This document shows positions 1 to 8,188 of a stretch of DNA of 64,000 bases, piece after piece; position 1 is the stretch's first letter; every line of letters begins with the position of its first letter. Under the pieces are notes generated by a model that searched no databases, was not told the DNA's origin, and saw only the letters and a program-made list of their open reading frames with translations. The position numbers and the translations under genes are program-made. The stretch is taken from contig CACWYB010000005.1 of NCBI GenBank assembly GCA_902765005.1, forward strand, positions 39,844-103,843. Direction: 5' to 3'. Origin of the DNA: an uncultured Eubacteriales bacterium. Lineage in GTDB: Bacteria > Bacillota > Clostridia > Christensenellales > CAG-138.

Positions 1-735
1 ATGGCCATTTTGATCAACCACTTTCTGCCCTTTTTGCCCATCGGCTCTTTGACCATCCTGATCAATGTGCCCGTGGTCATTTTGTGCTACGCCTATCTGG
101 GCAAAAAATATCTGCTCAAGTCCGCCATCTCCATGGGCATCATTGCCTTCATGCTGGACATCGTTTTCCCCCGCCTCCCCTCCTATTCCGGGGATCCCCT
201 GCTGGCGGCCCTGTTCGCCGGCCTCCTCTCCGGCGTGGGCCTGGCCCTTATCTACTCCCGGGGCTACTGCACCGGCGGGTCTGACTTCATCATCATGGCC
301 ATCCGTAAAAAGTTTCCCCACCTGTCCGTGGGCTCCATCACGCTGCTCATCGACGGGGCCATCATCCTGGCCGGCGGGTTCGTGTTCGGCCGGGTGGACG
401 CGGTTTTGCAGGGCATCGTCATGACCGCGGCCAGCACCGTGATGATCGACAAGATCCTCTACGGCACCGGTTCCGGCAAGCGCATCACCATCATTACCGA
501 CAAGGGCCAGACCGTGGCCGACGCCATCGGCAAGCAGATCGGCCGGGGCGTGACCATGATGAACGTCACGGGCGCCTACTCCGGCCTCCCCCACACGCTG
601 CTCCTGGTGGCCTGCTCCAATCAGGAGGGCTATCGGGTGAAGAAGCTGGTGTACTCCATCGATGAGAAGGCCCTCATCATGATCTCCCCCAACGACGAGG
701 TCTTCGGCGAGGGGTTCAAGAGCCCGGAGGATTGA
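1..735 (+). CDS. YitT/DUF2179 family membrane protein (5' truncated by window)
   Basis: Integral membrane protein of the YitT family (function unproven in the family). The visible 244 residues show about five hydrophobic segments in the first 150 residues (for example near 11-30, 39-56, 66-85, 107-127, 133-150), including the family-typical stretch SRGYCTGGSDFI around 85-97. A soluble C-terminal DUF2179 domain follows at about 155-235 and ends in MISPNDEVFGEGF. Family members usually have about 280-290 residues, so the window edge probably removes the first membrane segment and the ATG at position 1 is likely internal. The stop is at 733-735, 61 bases before the next gene on the same strand. 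Confidence 0.85.
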   Translation: MAILINHFLPFLPIGSLTILINVPVVILCYAYLGKKYLLKSAISMGIIAFMLDIVFPRLPSYSGDPLLAALFAGLLSGVGLALIYSRGYCTGGSDFIIMAIRKKFPHLSVGSITLLIDGAIILAGGFVFGRVDAVLQGIVMTAASTVMIDKILYGTGSGKRITIITDKGQTVADAIGKQIGRGVTMMNVTGAYSGLPHTLLLVACSNQEGYRVKKLVYSIDEKALIMISPNDEVFGEGFKSPED

Positions 736-796
736 CCTTGACGGCCGCCCCTTCCGGGGATAAGATGAAGATACCACCAAACAGGAGGATAGACCC

Positions 797-1105
797 ATGC
801 CCCACAGCGAAGCCTTTTACAAAAAGCCCGAGGAGTGTAATTACTCCTTCTTCCAGCACACGGCGTGCGAGTTCTTCCCCTGCCACAAGACGGAGCACCC
901 GGAGGACTTCAACTGTCTGTTTTGCTACTGTCCCCTGTACGCCCTGGGCGACAAATGCAAGGGCAACTTCAAATACACGGAAAACGGCGTGAAGGATTGC
1001 TCCAATTGCCTCATTCCCCACAACCGCAAGAGCTACAGCTATATCATCTCCCGCTATCCGGAGCTGATGGAGCTGGCCAAGCGGAAGGAGGAAGGCCATG
1101 AATGA
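797..1105 (+). CDS. Cysteine-rich small domain protein
   Basis: A 102-residue soluble protein with nine cysteines packed into residues 14-74 (ECN, TAC, FPC, FNCLFCYC, DKC, DCSNC), the pattern of the 'cysteine-rich small domain' family, presumably binding zinc or an iron-sulfur cluster. The start is supported by the AGGAGG ribosome site 9 bases upstream. Its stop overlaps the start of the nitroreductase gene by 8 bases, so the two are translationally coupled. Family members are often linked to metabolic or cobamide genes; I see no such partner here beyond the nitroreductase. Function unknown. Confidence 0.8.
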   Translation: MPHSEAFYKKPEECNYSFFQHTACEFFPCHKTEHPEDFNCLFCYCPLYALGDKCKGNFKYTENGVKDCSNCLIPHNRKSYSYIISRYPELMELAKRKEEGHE

Positions 1106-1829
1106 GACCATCCGCCTGCTGAACGAGCGCAAATCCGTTCGGGTGTATGCGCCCGGCCCCCTGGCGCCCGAGGTGAAATCGGCCATCCTGAACGCCGCCC
1201 TCCAGGCCCCCACCGCCGGAAACATGACCCTGTACACCATCTTGGACATCACGGACCAGGCGCTGAAGGAGCGGCTCAGCGAGACCTGCGACCACCAGCC
1301 CTTCATCGCCACAGCGCCCCTGGTCCTCATCTTCTGCGCGGACTACCACCGCTGGTTCACCCTCTTCGAGCAGGATGACCCCGCCACCCGCCGCCCGGGG
1401 GAAGGGGATCTGCTGCTGGCCGTGTCGGACGCCCTCATCGCCGCCCAGAACGCGGTGACGGCGGCGGAGGCCCTGGGGGTGGGCTCCTGTTATATCGGGG
1501 ACATTTTGGAGAACTTTGAAATCCATAAGGAGCTTTTGAAGCTCCCCGCCTATGTTCTTCCCGCGGCCATGGTGGTCTTCGGCGTGCCCACGGAGGGCCA
1601 GAAAGCCAGGCCCAAGCCGCCCCGGTTCAAGGTGGAGGACGTGGTCTGCGAAAACGCCTACGCCGAGCGGGACTTTGCCGCCATGCTCAGGGAGCGGCAG
1701 GGCCGGAGCCCGGAGGAGTTTGAGAAGTGGATCAGCGGATTTAGGTCCTTTAAATGGGATTGCGAGTTCTCGAAGGAGATGACCCGCTCCGTGCAGGCCA
1801 TGCTGAAAGCCTGGCAAGAGGGCAACTGA
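1098..1829 (+). CDS. Nitroreductase family protein (FMN flavoenzyme)
   Basis: 243 residues. The N-terminus carries the nitroreductase FMN-binding signature NERKSVRVYAPGPL followed by LQAPTAGNMT, and the middle has the conserved region DALIAAQNAVTAAEALGVGSCYIGDI (shown in two halves: DALIAAQNAVTAAEALG then VGSCYIGDI). These enzymes transfer electrons from NAD(P)H to nitro-compounds, quinones or flavins; the natural substrate cannot be told from sequence. The ATG lies inside the preceding cysteine-rich gene with AAGGAGGAAGG directly upstream. The C-terminal 45 residues are an extension after the core fold. No clear terminator separates it from the tRNA promoter. Confidence 0.85.
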   Translation: MNETIRLLNERKSVRVYAPGPLAPEVKSAILNAALQAPTAGNMTLYTILDITDQALKERLSETCDHQPFIATAPLVLIFCADYHRWFTLFEQDDPATRRPGEGDLLLAVSDALIAAQNAVTAAEALGVGSCYIGDILENFEIHKELLKLPAYVLPAAMVVFGVPTEGQKARPKPPRFKVEDVVCENAYAERDFAAMLRERQGRSPEEFEKWISGFRSFKWDCEFSKEMTRSVQAMLKAWQEGN

Positions 1830-1854
1830 GCAAAAAGGTTTTTTGAAAAAACAC

Positions 1855-1883
1855 TTGCATTCTAAAATGAAATAGTGTATTAT
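1855..1883 (+). promoter_or_regulatory. Promoter of tRNA-Ser
   Basis: TTGCAT (1855-1860), a 17-base A/T-rich spacer and TATTAT (1878-1883) lie 15 bases before the mature tRNA 5' end. It matches the housekeeping sigma consensus. Confidence 0.7.
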
Positions 1884-1897
1884 ACCCATCGGACCTT

Positions 1898-1988
1898 GCA
1901 GAGATGGCTGAGCTGGTCTAAGGCGCACGACTGGAAATCGTGTATACGGGGAACCGTATCAAGGGTTCGAATCCCTTTCTCTGCGCCA
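1898..1988 (+). tRNA. tRNA-Ser (anticodon GGA)
   Basis: Acceptor strands GCAGAGA (1898-1904) and TCTCTGC (1978-1984) pair fully; discriminator G1985 and an encoded CCA (1986-1988) follow. The anticodon stem CACGA/TCGTG encloses the loop CTGGAAA with anticodon GGA at 1933-1935. A long variable arm built on TATACGGGGAACCGTATC marks a class II (Ser) tRNA, and the T arm is GGGTTCGAATCCC. It reads UCC and UCU codons. Confidence 0.97.
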
Positions 1989-2024
1989 ACAAAAGAAGCA
2001 CCCAATTTGGGTGCTTCTTTTGTT
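1988..2024 (+). terminator. Rho-independent terminator of tRNA-Ser
   Basis: A perfect inverted repeat of 18 bases per arm is centred on position 2006 (AACAAAAGAAGCACCC and its complement), the right arm ending in CTTCTTTTGTT. Confidence 0.85.
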
Positions 2025-2035
2025 ACATAAGAGTT

Positions 2036-2140
2036 AAAGGGATTCGAACGGGCAGGTAGTGAATGAGGCTCCAGTGGAGCCTCAGAGCCTGCCCTGACCG
2101 AGCGCGTCGAGCGCGAGAGCGAATCCCTTTCTCTGCGCCA
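2036..2140. repeat. Nested-hairpin element ending in a copy of the tRNA-Ser 3' end
   Basis: Outer arms AAAGGGATTCG (2036-2046) and CGAATCCCTTT (2120-2130) are perfect complements. Inside lie GGGCAGG/CCTGCCC (2050-2056 / 2088-2094) and GAGGCTCC/GGAGCCTC (2065-2072 / 2076-2083). Positions 2120-2140 repeat, base for base, the last 21 bases of tRNA-Ser including CCA (1968-1988), and the left arm is the reverse complement of the tRNA T-arm 3' side. No gene is visible in the 330-base stretch 1830-2159 other than the tRNA. Confidence 0.8.
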
Positions 2141-2159
2141 CCCTGAGTTCCAGGCGTGC

Positions 2160-2699
2160 TCAATCCCGGTCAAAGATCGGGTGGCCGGTATCGTCCTCCC
2201 GGGGAAGCCGATCAAACACCCGCCCCTCCACATAGGTCATCATCCGGTTGCGCAGGGTCAGGTATTGGACGATGGCCACAAGGGAACACAGGATATATGC
2301 CTCTGTGGGCCGTCCGCGCAAGGCAAAAGCGATCACGAGCAGGGCGATGACGCACACAATGAATACAGGCCAATGCTCCTTTATCCACTTCCTTTTGAAA
2401 AATGCCATCCGCTCCTGCACCGAAAAGGCGCTTTGATGCAGGGCAGACTTGATGTTCTCCTCCGCCTTTTCCCGGTAGTCTTCCGCTGTGAGCCGCTCTC
2501 CGCTCAATATCTCATTGATGGAGACGCCGTATCGTTCGCTCATGCGCTGCAGCATCTCCACCGGGGGCAGATAGGTGCCCGTCTCCCAGCGGGATACGGT
2601 CTTGTTGGAGACTCCCAACGCCTCCCCCAGCTCCTCCTGAGTGAGGCCGTCTTCCTTCCGCAGCTTTGCTAAAAAGGCGCCGATCCGCATCATGTCCAT
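2160..2699 (-). CDS. XRE-family helix-turn-helix regulator with membrane anchor
   Basis: About 179 residues from the ATG at 2699, chosen because GGGAGGAAC lies directly upstream; an earlier in-frame start would add 21 residues without a ribosome site. Residues about 5-60 form a Cro/CI-type HTH (LRKEDGLTQEELGEALGVSN then KTVSRWETGTYLPP). A middle linker follows, then one or two hydrophobic segments near 110-130 and 137-155 (VFIVCVIALLVIAFALRG, YILCSLVAIVQYLTL). Such membrane-tethered XRE proteins are common in Firmicutes and may sense membrane or envelope state; targets are unknown. It is on the minus strand, alone, downstream of the rlmL terminator. Confidence 0.85.
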   Translation of the reverse strand: MDMMRIGAFLAKLRKEDGLTQEELGEALGVSNKTVSRWETGTYLPPVEMLQRMSERYGVSINEILSGERLTAEDYREKAEENIKSALHQSAFSVQERMAFFKRKWIKEHWPVFIVCVIALLVIAFALRGRPTEAYILCSLVAIVQYLTLRNRMMTYVEGRVFDRLPREDDTGHPIFDRD

Positions 2700-2773
2700 G
2701 GTCTGTTCCTCCCGATCCGATGGGTAAAGCATATCACAGAATGTGCAAAAAATCTTCCCCATAAACAGCGAAT

Positions 2774-2798
2774 CAAAAAAATGCGCCTTGAAGGGCGC
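2774..2798 (-). terminator. Terminator after the rlmL-type gene
   Basis: Read on the minus strand, GCGCC-CTTCAA-GGCGC (2783-2798) is followed by ATTTTTTTG. It lies 7 bases past the stop codon of the RlmL-like gene and closes the long minus-strand operon. Confidence 0.75.
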
Positions 2799-2804
2799 TG
2801 TATG

Positions 2805-3920
2805 CTATCGCTCTATCCGCTCCGGGAAATACTGATAGAAGGTGCAGGGCAGGCCCCCGTTGCTGAGCTTGCGGCGCTTGTCGGCCCGCTTGCCGTAGAC
2901 CTTCTCGAAGCTATCCATGCCGGAGATGATGCCGATGTTCCAGCCGGGCAGGCCGTCGAAGACCCGGCGCATGTCCCGATAGAGGTCGGCGGCTTCCTTG
3001 CCCGTGAGCATCCGCTCCCCGTAGGGCGGGTTGCAGAGCAGGAGCCCCTTGTCGAAGTCCGTCTTCAGCTTTTGGACCGGGCGGACCTCCCAATGGACCT
3101 CCACCCCCGCCTTCTCCGCGTGGCGGCGGGCCACGGCCACGGACCGCTCGTCGATATCGTAACCGAAGATGGGGAGCCTGTCATGGCGCTCCTCGTCCCG
3201 GGCCCGCTCCCGAGCCTGGATGAACACCGCTGCGTCCAGGAAGGGCCACGCCTCCGCGGCAAAGCGCCGGTTCAGGGAGGGGGCCTTGTTGTTGCCGATC
3301 ATGGCCGCCTCGATGGGCATGGTGCCGCTGCCGCACATGGGGTCGATGAAGGGGGTATCCGGCCAGTAGCGGGAAAGCAGGATGAGCCCCGCCCCCAGGG
3401 TTTCGCTCAGCGGCGCCGCCACGTTGTAGGTCCTGTACCCCCGGCGGGAAAGCCCCGCCCCGCAGCAGTCCAGGGCCACCGTCACCTTATCACGAAGCAA
3501 GCCCACCTCCACGATGACCTCCGCCCCGTCCTCCGGGACGCGGTCCGTGCGGTAGGCCGCCTTCAGGCTCTCCACGATGGCCTTCTTGGCGATGCTCTGG
3601 CAGTCGGACACGGAAAAGAGGGTGCTTTTGGCGCTCTTGCCGTTCACATGGATGCGGCTGTGGGGAGAAAGGTAGGGCTTCCAGTTCAGGGTCTTGATCC
3701 CCTCAAAGAGGGCCTCGAAGGTGGCGGCTTCAAAGCTGCCCACCTCCAGCAGCAGCCGCTCCGCCGTGCGCAGGTAGAGCAGGGCCCGGGCCATGTCCTC
3801 GTAGGCGCCGGTGAAGCTCACGTTGGCGTCGGCGCTCTGCACGTTCTCCAGGCCCAGCTTCTTGAGCTGGAAGGCTGTAACCGACTCCAGCCCCAGCTTG
3901 GTGGTGGCGATAAATTTCAT
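2805..3920 (-). CDS. rlmL: THUMP-domain class I rRNA methyltransferase, RlmL/YpsC type
   Basis: About 371 residues from ATG 3920, which overlaps the stop of the TPR gene (ATGA). The N-terminal 160 residues match the ferredoxin-like plus THUMP RNA-binding module (starts MKFIATTKLGLESVTAFQLK). The catalytic half has the SAM motif I FIDPMCGSGTMPIEAAMIGN and the N6/N2-methyltransferase motif NPPYGERM. Members methylate 23S rRNA guanine (m2G2445 in E. coli RlmL) using SAM. The product is cytosolic. Exact target base in this organism is inferred, not shown. It is the last gene of the minus-strand run before a terminator. Confidence 0.88.
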   Translation of the reverse strand: MKFIATTKLGLESVTAFQLKKLGLENVQSADANVSFTGAYEDMARALLYLRTAERLLLEVGSFEAATFEALFEGIKTLNWKPYLSPHSRIHVNGKSAKSTLFSVSDCQSIAKKAIVESLKAAYRTDRVPEDGAEVIVEVGLLRDKVTVALDCCGAGLSRRGYRTYNVAAPLSETLGAGLILLSRYWPDTPFIDPMCGSGTMPIEAAMIGNNKAPSLNRRFAAEAWPFLDAAVFIQARERARDEERHDRLPIFGYDIDERSVAVARRHAEKAGVEVHWEVRPVQKLKTDFDKGLLLCNPPYGERMLTGKEAADLYRDMRRVFDGLPGWNIGIISGMDSFEKVYGKRADKRRKLSNGGLPCTFYQYFPERIER

Positions 3921-5629
3921 TCCCGGCTCCCTTTCTCCAAGGCGGCAAAGATCATTTTCAGGGCGTTGTTCAGCCGGCGGGTGCTGATAGCATAGGCTTC
4001 GCACAGCTCCTCCTCGCCGATCTGCTGCTTTTGGGCGTGAACCGCCATGAACACGAAGGCGGCCGTGAAGGCATCCACCTGCTGGGGTGAGATGCGCCGA
4101 TAGGTCCCCTTCTGGGCCAGGGCAAAGTAGTAGAAGGCCCGCTGGGCAAACTCGGAGGTCTTCTCCGGGCAATCCACCTGCTCCCGGCACCGGGTCAGCC
4201 GATGGAATACCTCCAGGTAGGTCTTGGGCAGATCCTCCGGCAAGGTGGCCTGCCGGATCTCCCCATACTGCCAGAGGCCGTTGTAGAACAGGGCGTAGGG
4301 CTCCCCGTCCTCAAACATGTGCAGCGCTCCGAAGGCCAGCTGCTTGTTGTCGTCAGACTGGTCGGTCCGCAGCAGATACTCCCGGAGCATCCGCTCCGCC
4401 TCCCGATCCCCGGCGGCGGTCAGCATGGTGAGCACCCCCTGCTTGGAGGGCGCAAAGGGAGAATAGAGGGCCCATTCCACCAGATCGCGCAGGCCGGCAT
4501 CCTCTTTCCAGCGCTGGGCCAGGGCGTCCGGACCCTTGGCGAAGGCTTCGCCCAGCTTCCGGACCCGCTCCACCGCCACCCGGTAGGGCACGTCATACTG
4601 GATGGTCCAGCCCTTGCCCCCCTCCTTGGGGTCGGGCTCCGCCTGGGCCGCGGCCAGATACCAGGCGGCCACGGTGTCATGGGCGTCCATCTCCAGGATC
4701 TGCCGGTAGAGGTCGGCCGCCTCCTCCGCCTTGCCCAGCATGTATTTGGCATAGGCAAGCTCGTGGAGCACCAGCGGATCGTAGGGCATGATCTTGGCCA
4801 TGGCCTCGCCGCAGGTCTCCGCCCGCTCGTAGTCCTCCAGCTCCAGGAGCATCACGTTCAGGTTCCCCATCTCCTCCGTGGTGCCGTCCAGGGGAATGGG
4901 GATGGAATCCAGCATCTCCCGGGCTTCCAGCTTCTTCCCCTCTCCCCGGCGCAGCAGGGCCAGGAGGCACTTGGCGCGCACGTAGTGGCTGTCCTCCTTG
5001 AGAATGTTGAAGAGCCGCTGTTCGCAGAGGGTGTATTCCTCCACGCAGTATTCCGCCAGGGCGATCTCCATCTGCAGCCAGAGGGACTTGGGATACCGCT
5101 CCTCCAGCTGCGTAAGATGCCGCAGGGATTCCTTGTCCCGGCCGGACACATGGAGGACCTTGGCGTAGTGGATGTGGGCGATCAGCTCCGTGTCCTCCCC
5201 CTCATCCAGGCCCAGCTGCCAGTCCATTTCCGGCTCGTCGTCCATAAGGCTCAGATACTCCTCCGCGTCCGGGGCGTAGGTGCCGTCCGGATCCGCGTGG
5301 AGGTAGTATTCAAGGTACATCCTGGCCGGGCCGAACTCCTCCAACGCGATGAAGTTGCTGGCCAGGCCAAAGAGCCCGTCCGGGGGCAGGGCCTCCAGAC
5401 GACCCATGCTCAGCAGCACCCGGATGCTCTCCTCAAAGCGCTGCATGCGGTTGAGTACCTCCGCCAGAGCGATGGTGATCTCCGGATTGTCCCTGTCCTT
5501 CTCATGGGCCGTGCGCAGGTGCGACAGGGCCCGCACCAGGTTCCCCGCCTCCGCCTGCCGGCGGCCCGTGCGCAGATAGAACCCGGCTCCCTGCTCAAAG
5601 GACAGGATGTTGTCCCGCTCCCGGTTCAC
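3917..5629 (-). CDS. Tetratricopeptide repeat protein
   Basis: 570 residues, no signal peptide, so probably cytosolic. Helical TPR-like repeats run through residues about 15-350 (for example AGNLVRALSHLRTAHEKDRD, LLELEDYERAETCGEAMAKI, YMLGKAEEAADLYRQILEMD). The C-terminal 150 residues form a separate helical region rich in aromatic residues (FAQRAFYYFALAQKG) with no family I recognise. It overlaps hslO upstream and the rRNA methyltransferase downstream by 4 bases each, so it is tightly co-translated with a chaperone and an RNA-modifying enzyme. A scaffold or partner role is an inference; no enzyme motif is seen. Confidence 0.85.
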   Translation of the reverse strand: MNRERDNILSFEQGAGFYLRTGRRQAEAGNLVRALSHLRTAHEKDRDNPEITIALAEVLNRMQRFEESIRVLLSMGRLEALPPDGLFGLASNFIALEEFGPARMYLEYYLHADPDGTYAPDAEEYLSLMDDEPEMDWQLGLDEGEDTELIAHIHYAKVLHVSGRDKESLRHLTQLEERYPKSLWLQMEIALAEYCVEEYTLCEQRLFNILKEDSHYVRAKCLLALLRRGEGKKLEAREMLDSIPIPLDGTTEEMGNLNVMLLELEDYERAETCGEAMAKIMPYDPLVLHELAYAKYMLGKAEEAADLYRQILEMDAHDTVAAWYLAAAQAEPDPKEGGKGWTIQYDVPYRVAVERVRKLGEAFAKGPDALAQRWKEDAGLRDLVEWALYSPFAPSKQGVLTMLTAAGDREAERMLREYLLRTDQSDDNKQLAFGALHMFEDGEPYALFYNGLWQYGEIRQATLPEDLPKTYLEVFHRLTRCREQVDCPEKTSEFAQRAFYYFALAQKGTYRRISPQQVDAFTAAFVFMAVHAQKQQIGEEELCEAYAISTRRLNNALKMIFAALEKGSRE

Positions 5630-6516
5630 GCCTGCGCTCCTTCCTGCAGCAGATGCGTGAGCTCCGCCTTGGTGAAGGTGTAGCGGCTGTTGCAGAAATG
5701 ACAGCTGAGCTCCGCCTGACCGTCCTCCTCGATGATCTTATTCAATTCCTGCCTGCCCAGGCTCAGCAGCGCCCGCTCCATGCGCGCCCGGCTGCAGTCG
5801 CACCGATAGGCGGGGGTTAGGGTGTCCGTGAAGGCCACGCCCCCCTCCGGGAACAGGGAAAGGACGATGTCCCGCAAGCTCTCCCCTTGGCTCAATCGCT
5901 CCGTGAGATGGGGAATGGCGTCGGCCTTGCCCATCACATAGTCGATATTCTCCTCCGGGCAGGCGGGCAGGGGCTGGATCAGGATACCGCCGGCACCCAA
6001 AACGGCGCCGGAAAGGGGCTCCAGGCGCACGCCCAGGTACACCAGGCTGGGCTGCTGCTCGGAGGCGGTGAAGTATTCCGCGAAATCCTCCGCCACCTCG
6101 CCGGAAATCAGGTGACACATGCCCACATAGGGCTCCTTCAGCGACAGGTCGCGAACCACTGTGAGCTTGCCGTTTTTGCCCACGTAGCCGCCCACGTCCA
6201 GCTTGCCGTTGGCCTTGGGGGGCAGCTCGCAGGCCGGGTCCCCGGCGCAGCCCTTCACGAAGGGCCCTTTGCGCCCCACGCACACCAGGTTTCCCCCGGG
6301 GCCGCCGCCGGAGAGGATGGCAGAGACGGAGTCCGTGTCGTTCTTGAGCTGGCCGGCCATCATGGCCACCATAAGCAGCTCCCGCCCCAAAGCGGCGGTG
6401 GCCGTGCGGCTCAGGCTGTGGATGCGCTGTGCTTCCGCCACCAGCTCCTTGCCGGTGATGGCCGCAAAGCGGATGGTGCTGTTTTGGATCAGTCCCTGCA
6501 GGATCTCGTCGTTCAT
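5626..6516 (-). CDS. hslO: Redox-regulated molecular chaperone Hsp33
   Basis: 296 residues from the ATG at 6516, preferred over the ATG at 6522 because AAGGA then sits at a proper distance. Hsp33 is a holdase activated by oxidation: four cysteines release zinc and form disulfides. All four are present: CDC near residue 237-239 (RCDCSRARME) and CHFC near 270-273 (ELSCHFCNSRYTF). The N-terminal core contains the typical GGGPGGNL and VGGYVGKNGKL. In an anaerobe it would protect against oxygen exposure. It follows the methyltransferase gene by about 2 bases and overlaps the TPR gene by 4. Confidence 0.95.
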   Translation of the reverse strand: MNDEILQGLIQNSTIRFAAITGKELVAEAQRIHSLSRTATAALGRELLMVAMMAGQLKNDTDSVSAILSGGGPGGNLVCVGRKGPFVKGCAGDPACELPPKANGKLDVGGYVGKNGKLTVVRDLSLKEPYVGMCHLISGEVAEDFAEYFTASEQQPSLVYLGVRLEPLSGAVLGAGGILIQPLPACPEENIDYVMGKADAIPHLTERLSQGESLRDIVLSLFPEGGVAFTDTLTPAYRCDCSRARMERALLSLGRQELNKIIEEDGQAELSCHFCNSRYTFTKAELTHLLQEGAQA

Positions 6517-6518
6517 GT

Positions 6519-7256
6519 TCATTCCTTTCGTGCCGAAAATTGAAGTCGTTCCGCCTTGGCGCCGGGGGCCTGCCGGGTGAAGGCCTCATAGACCTGCACG
6601 CCGGTAAAGCCGCACGCCGCCAGGGATGCGGTCAGCTCCGCCTGGTCGTAGGCCCGCTGCGCATGCCGCTCCTCGAAGCGGGCGTAATTGGGCCCCTGCT
6701 TGAGAAAGCCGGTCAGCAGCATGTCCGTCTGCCTTAGCCGGGGATGATACTGGTTCTCCCAGATATAGGCCCAGTCCGGCCCGGTGGCGGCGAAGGTATT
6801 GTCCCCCAGGATATGCTGGAGCTTGTAGGCGGAGGACACGTCGAAGAGGAGCAGCCCCCCGGGCTTCAAGGCCCCGTAGGCGCTGCGGAAGAAATCCTCC
6901 ACTCCGTCCAGAAGATAGTTCACCCCGTCGCAGGCGCACACGACCGCGTCCACGGGCTTGTGCAGGCTGAGGCGGCGCATGTCCTGGCAGACGAAGGGCA
7001 GCATCCGCAGCCCGGCGTCCAGAGCCTTGGTCCGGGCCACCATGAGCATGTCCTCGGAAAGGTCCGCCCCGGTGACGGCATACCCCATGCGCCCCAGGCG
7101 CACGGTCAGGCTCCCGGTGCCGCAGGCGCATTCAAGCAGAGTCCTTGCCCCCGCCTCCCGCAGAAAGCCATCCAAATATTTCGCCCAGCCGTCGTAATCC
7201 ACGTCTCCCATCATCCGGTCGTAACCGGCGGCAAAGGCGGTGTACGCTTCGCTCAT
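6519..7256 (-). CDS. Class I SAM-dependent methyltransferase
   Basis: 245 residues. SAM motif I is LLECACGTGSLTVRLGR (about residues 40-56), with the acidic ribose-binding segment VTGADLSEDML and a post-motif DAVVCACDGVNYLL. The fold is that of small-molecule or protein methyltransferases of the methyltransf_25 type; the substrate cannot be deduced. It sits between whiA (4-base overlap) and hslO in the operon. Confidence 0.85.
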   Translation of the reverse strand: MSEAYTAFAAGYDRMMGDVDYDGWAKYLDGFLREAGARTLLECACGTGSLTVRLGRMGYAVTGADLSEDMLMVARTKALDAGLRMLPFVCQDMRRLSLHKPVDAVVCACDGVNYLLDGVEDFFRSAYGALKPGGLLLFDVSSAYKLQHILGDNTFAATGPDWAYIWENQYHPRLRQTDMLLTGFLKQGPNYARFEERHAQRAYDQAELTASLAACGFTGVQVYEAFTRQAPGAKAERLQFSARKE

Positions 7257-8188
7257 AGCATGCCGTTCTCCAGGTCCTGGGCATATTCGATCAGCCGGGT
7301 GAGCCGGTGGTTCATGCCCGATTTTTTGATGTCCGCCATGTCGGCCAGCTCCTGCAGGCTGGCGTCCGGATAGTTGAGCCGCAGCTCCGCCGCCTCCTTC
7401 AGAGCCTGAGGGAGCCGCTGAAAGTGGCCGTGCTGCAGGATGGTGTTCACCGCCTGCTGCTGCTTCACGGAGGCCGCCACCAGCTTATCCAGGTTGGCGT
7501 ACTCGCAGTTGGTGGTCCGGTTCACATAGTTCCGGGTCTCCTTCTCCGCCCGCACGTTCTCCACGTCCAGGGCGGCGGTGTTGGAGCCGATGAGGGCCAG
7601 AAAGCCCGTGACGCTGTCCCCGTCCTTCAGGTACACCACATATCGGTTCCGGCGCAGGGCGTAGCGGGCCGAGAGGCCATATTCGTTGAGCAGGTCGGAA
7701 AGCCCCGCGGCGAAGCTCTCCGCCCGGCAGAGGATCTCCAGGTTATACTCCCCCTTGGGGTCCGAGCAGCTGCCCGCCCCCAGAAAGCACCCCCGCACGA
7801 AGGCCCGGCGGGCCTCCTCCTCCCGGACCAGGGCTTCCGGCAGCTTGGAGAGAAGGTGCACGCCCTCCTCGTCCGAAACCATCACCCCCGTGTCCGACAG
7901 CATTTCCCCGGCCCGGGCCCCGCTCATGTTCACCACGTAGAGGGGGGTGCGCCGATGCTCCCGCACCCGCTCCTCCATCTCCACCTCCAGGCCGTAGAGG
8001 GACGAACCCAGGGCGGCGATGTGTTTGCCCACCTCCCGGTTCTCCGTTCGGTAGCTGACGGCCTTTTTCCGGCCCAGCTTCAGATTGCCGCAGGCGAAGG
8101 TGAGGGCGGACAGCTCGGCCAGCTTCACCGCTCCCTCCTTGACCCGCACGCGGACCACTTCATCCTTGATGTCCGAGGCAAAACTCAT
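7253..8188 (-). CDS. whiA: Sporulation/cell-division regulator WhiA
   Basis: 311 residues, the usual WhiA length. It begins MSFASDIKDEVVRV, has a central LAGLIDADG-homing-endonuclease-like fold (ARRAFVRGCFLGAGSCSDP, GYLEIL-type strand as KGEYNLEILC) that lacks catalytic use in this family, and ends in the WhiA HTH (ALKEAAELRLNYPDASLQEL then ADMADIKKSGMNHRLTRL). WhiA is a nucleoid-associated protein affecting division and, in Streptomyces, sporulation septation. It starts one base after the stop of rapZ, where many Firmicutes carry yvcK in between. Confidence 0.95.
   Translation of the reverse strand: MSFASDIKDEVVRVRVKEGAVKLAELSALTFACGNLKLGRKKAVSYRTENREVGKHIAALGSSLYGLEVEMEERVREHRRTPLYVVNMSGARAGEMLSDTGVMVSDEEGVHLLSKLPEALVREEEARRAFVRGCFLGAGSCSDPKGEYNLEILCRAESFAAGLSDLLNEYGLSARYALRRNRYVVYLKDGDSVTGFLALIGSNTAALDVENVRAEKETRNYVNRTTNCEYANLDKLVAASVKQQQAVNTILQHGHFQRLPQALKEAAELRLNYPDASLQELADMADIKKSGMNHRLTRLIEYAQDLENGML

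Noticed and set aside
2036-2140. Intact second tRNA
   Set aside because: Only the last 21 bases and an inverted T-arm fragment match; acceptor 5' strand, D arm and anticodon arm are missing.
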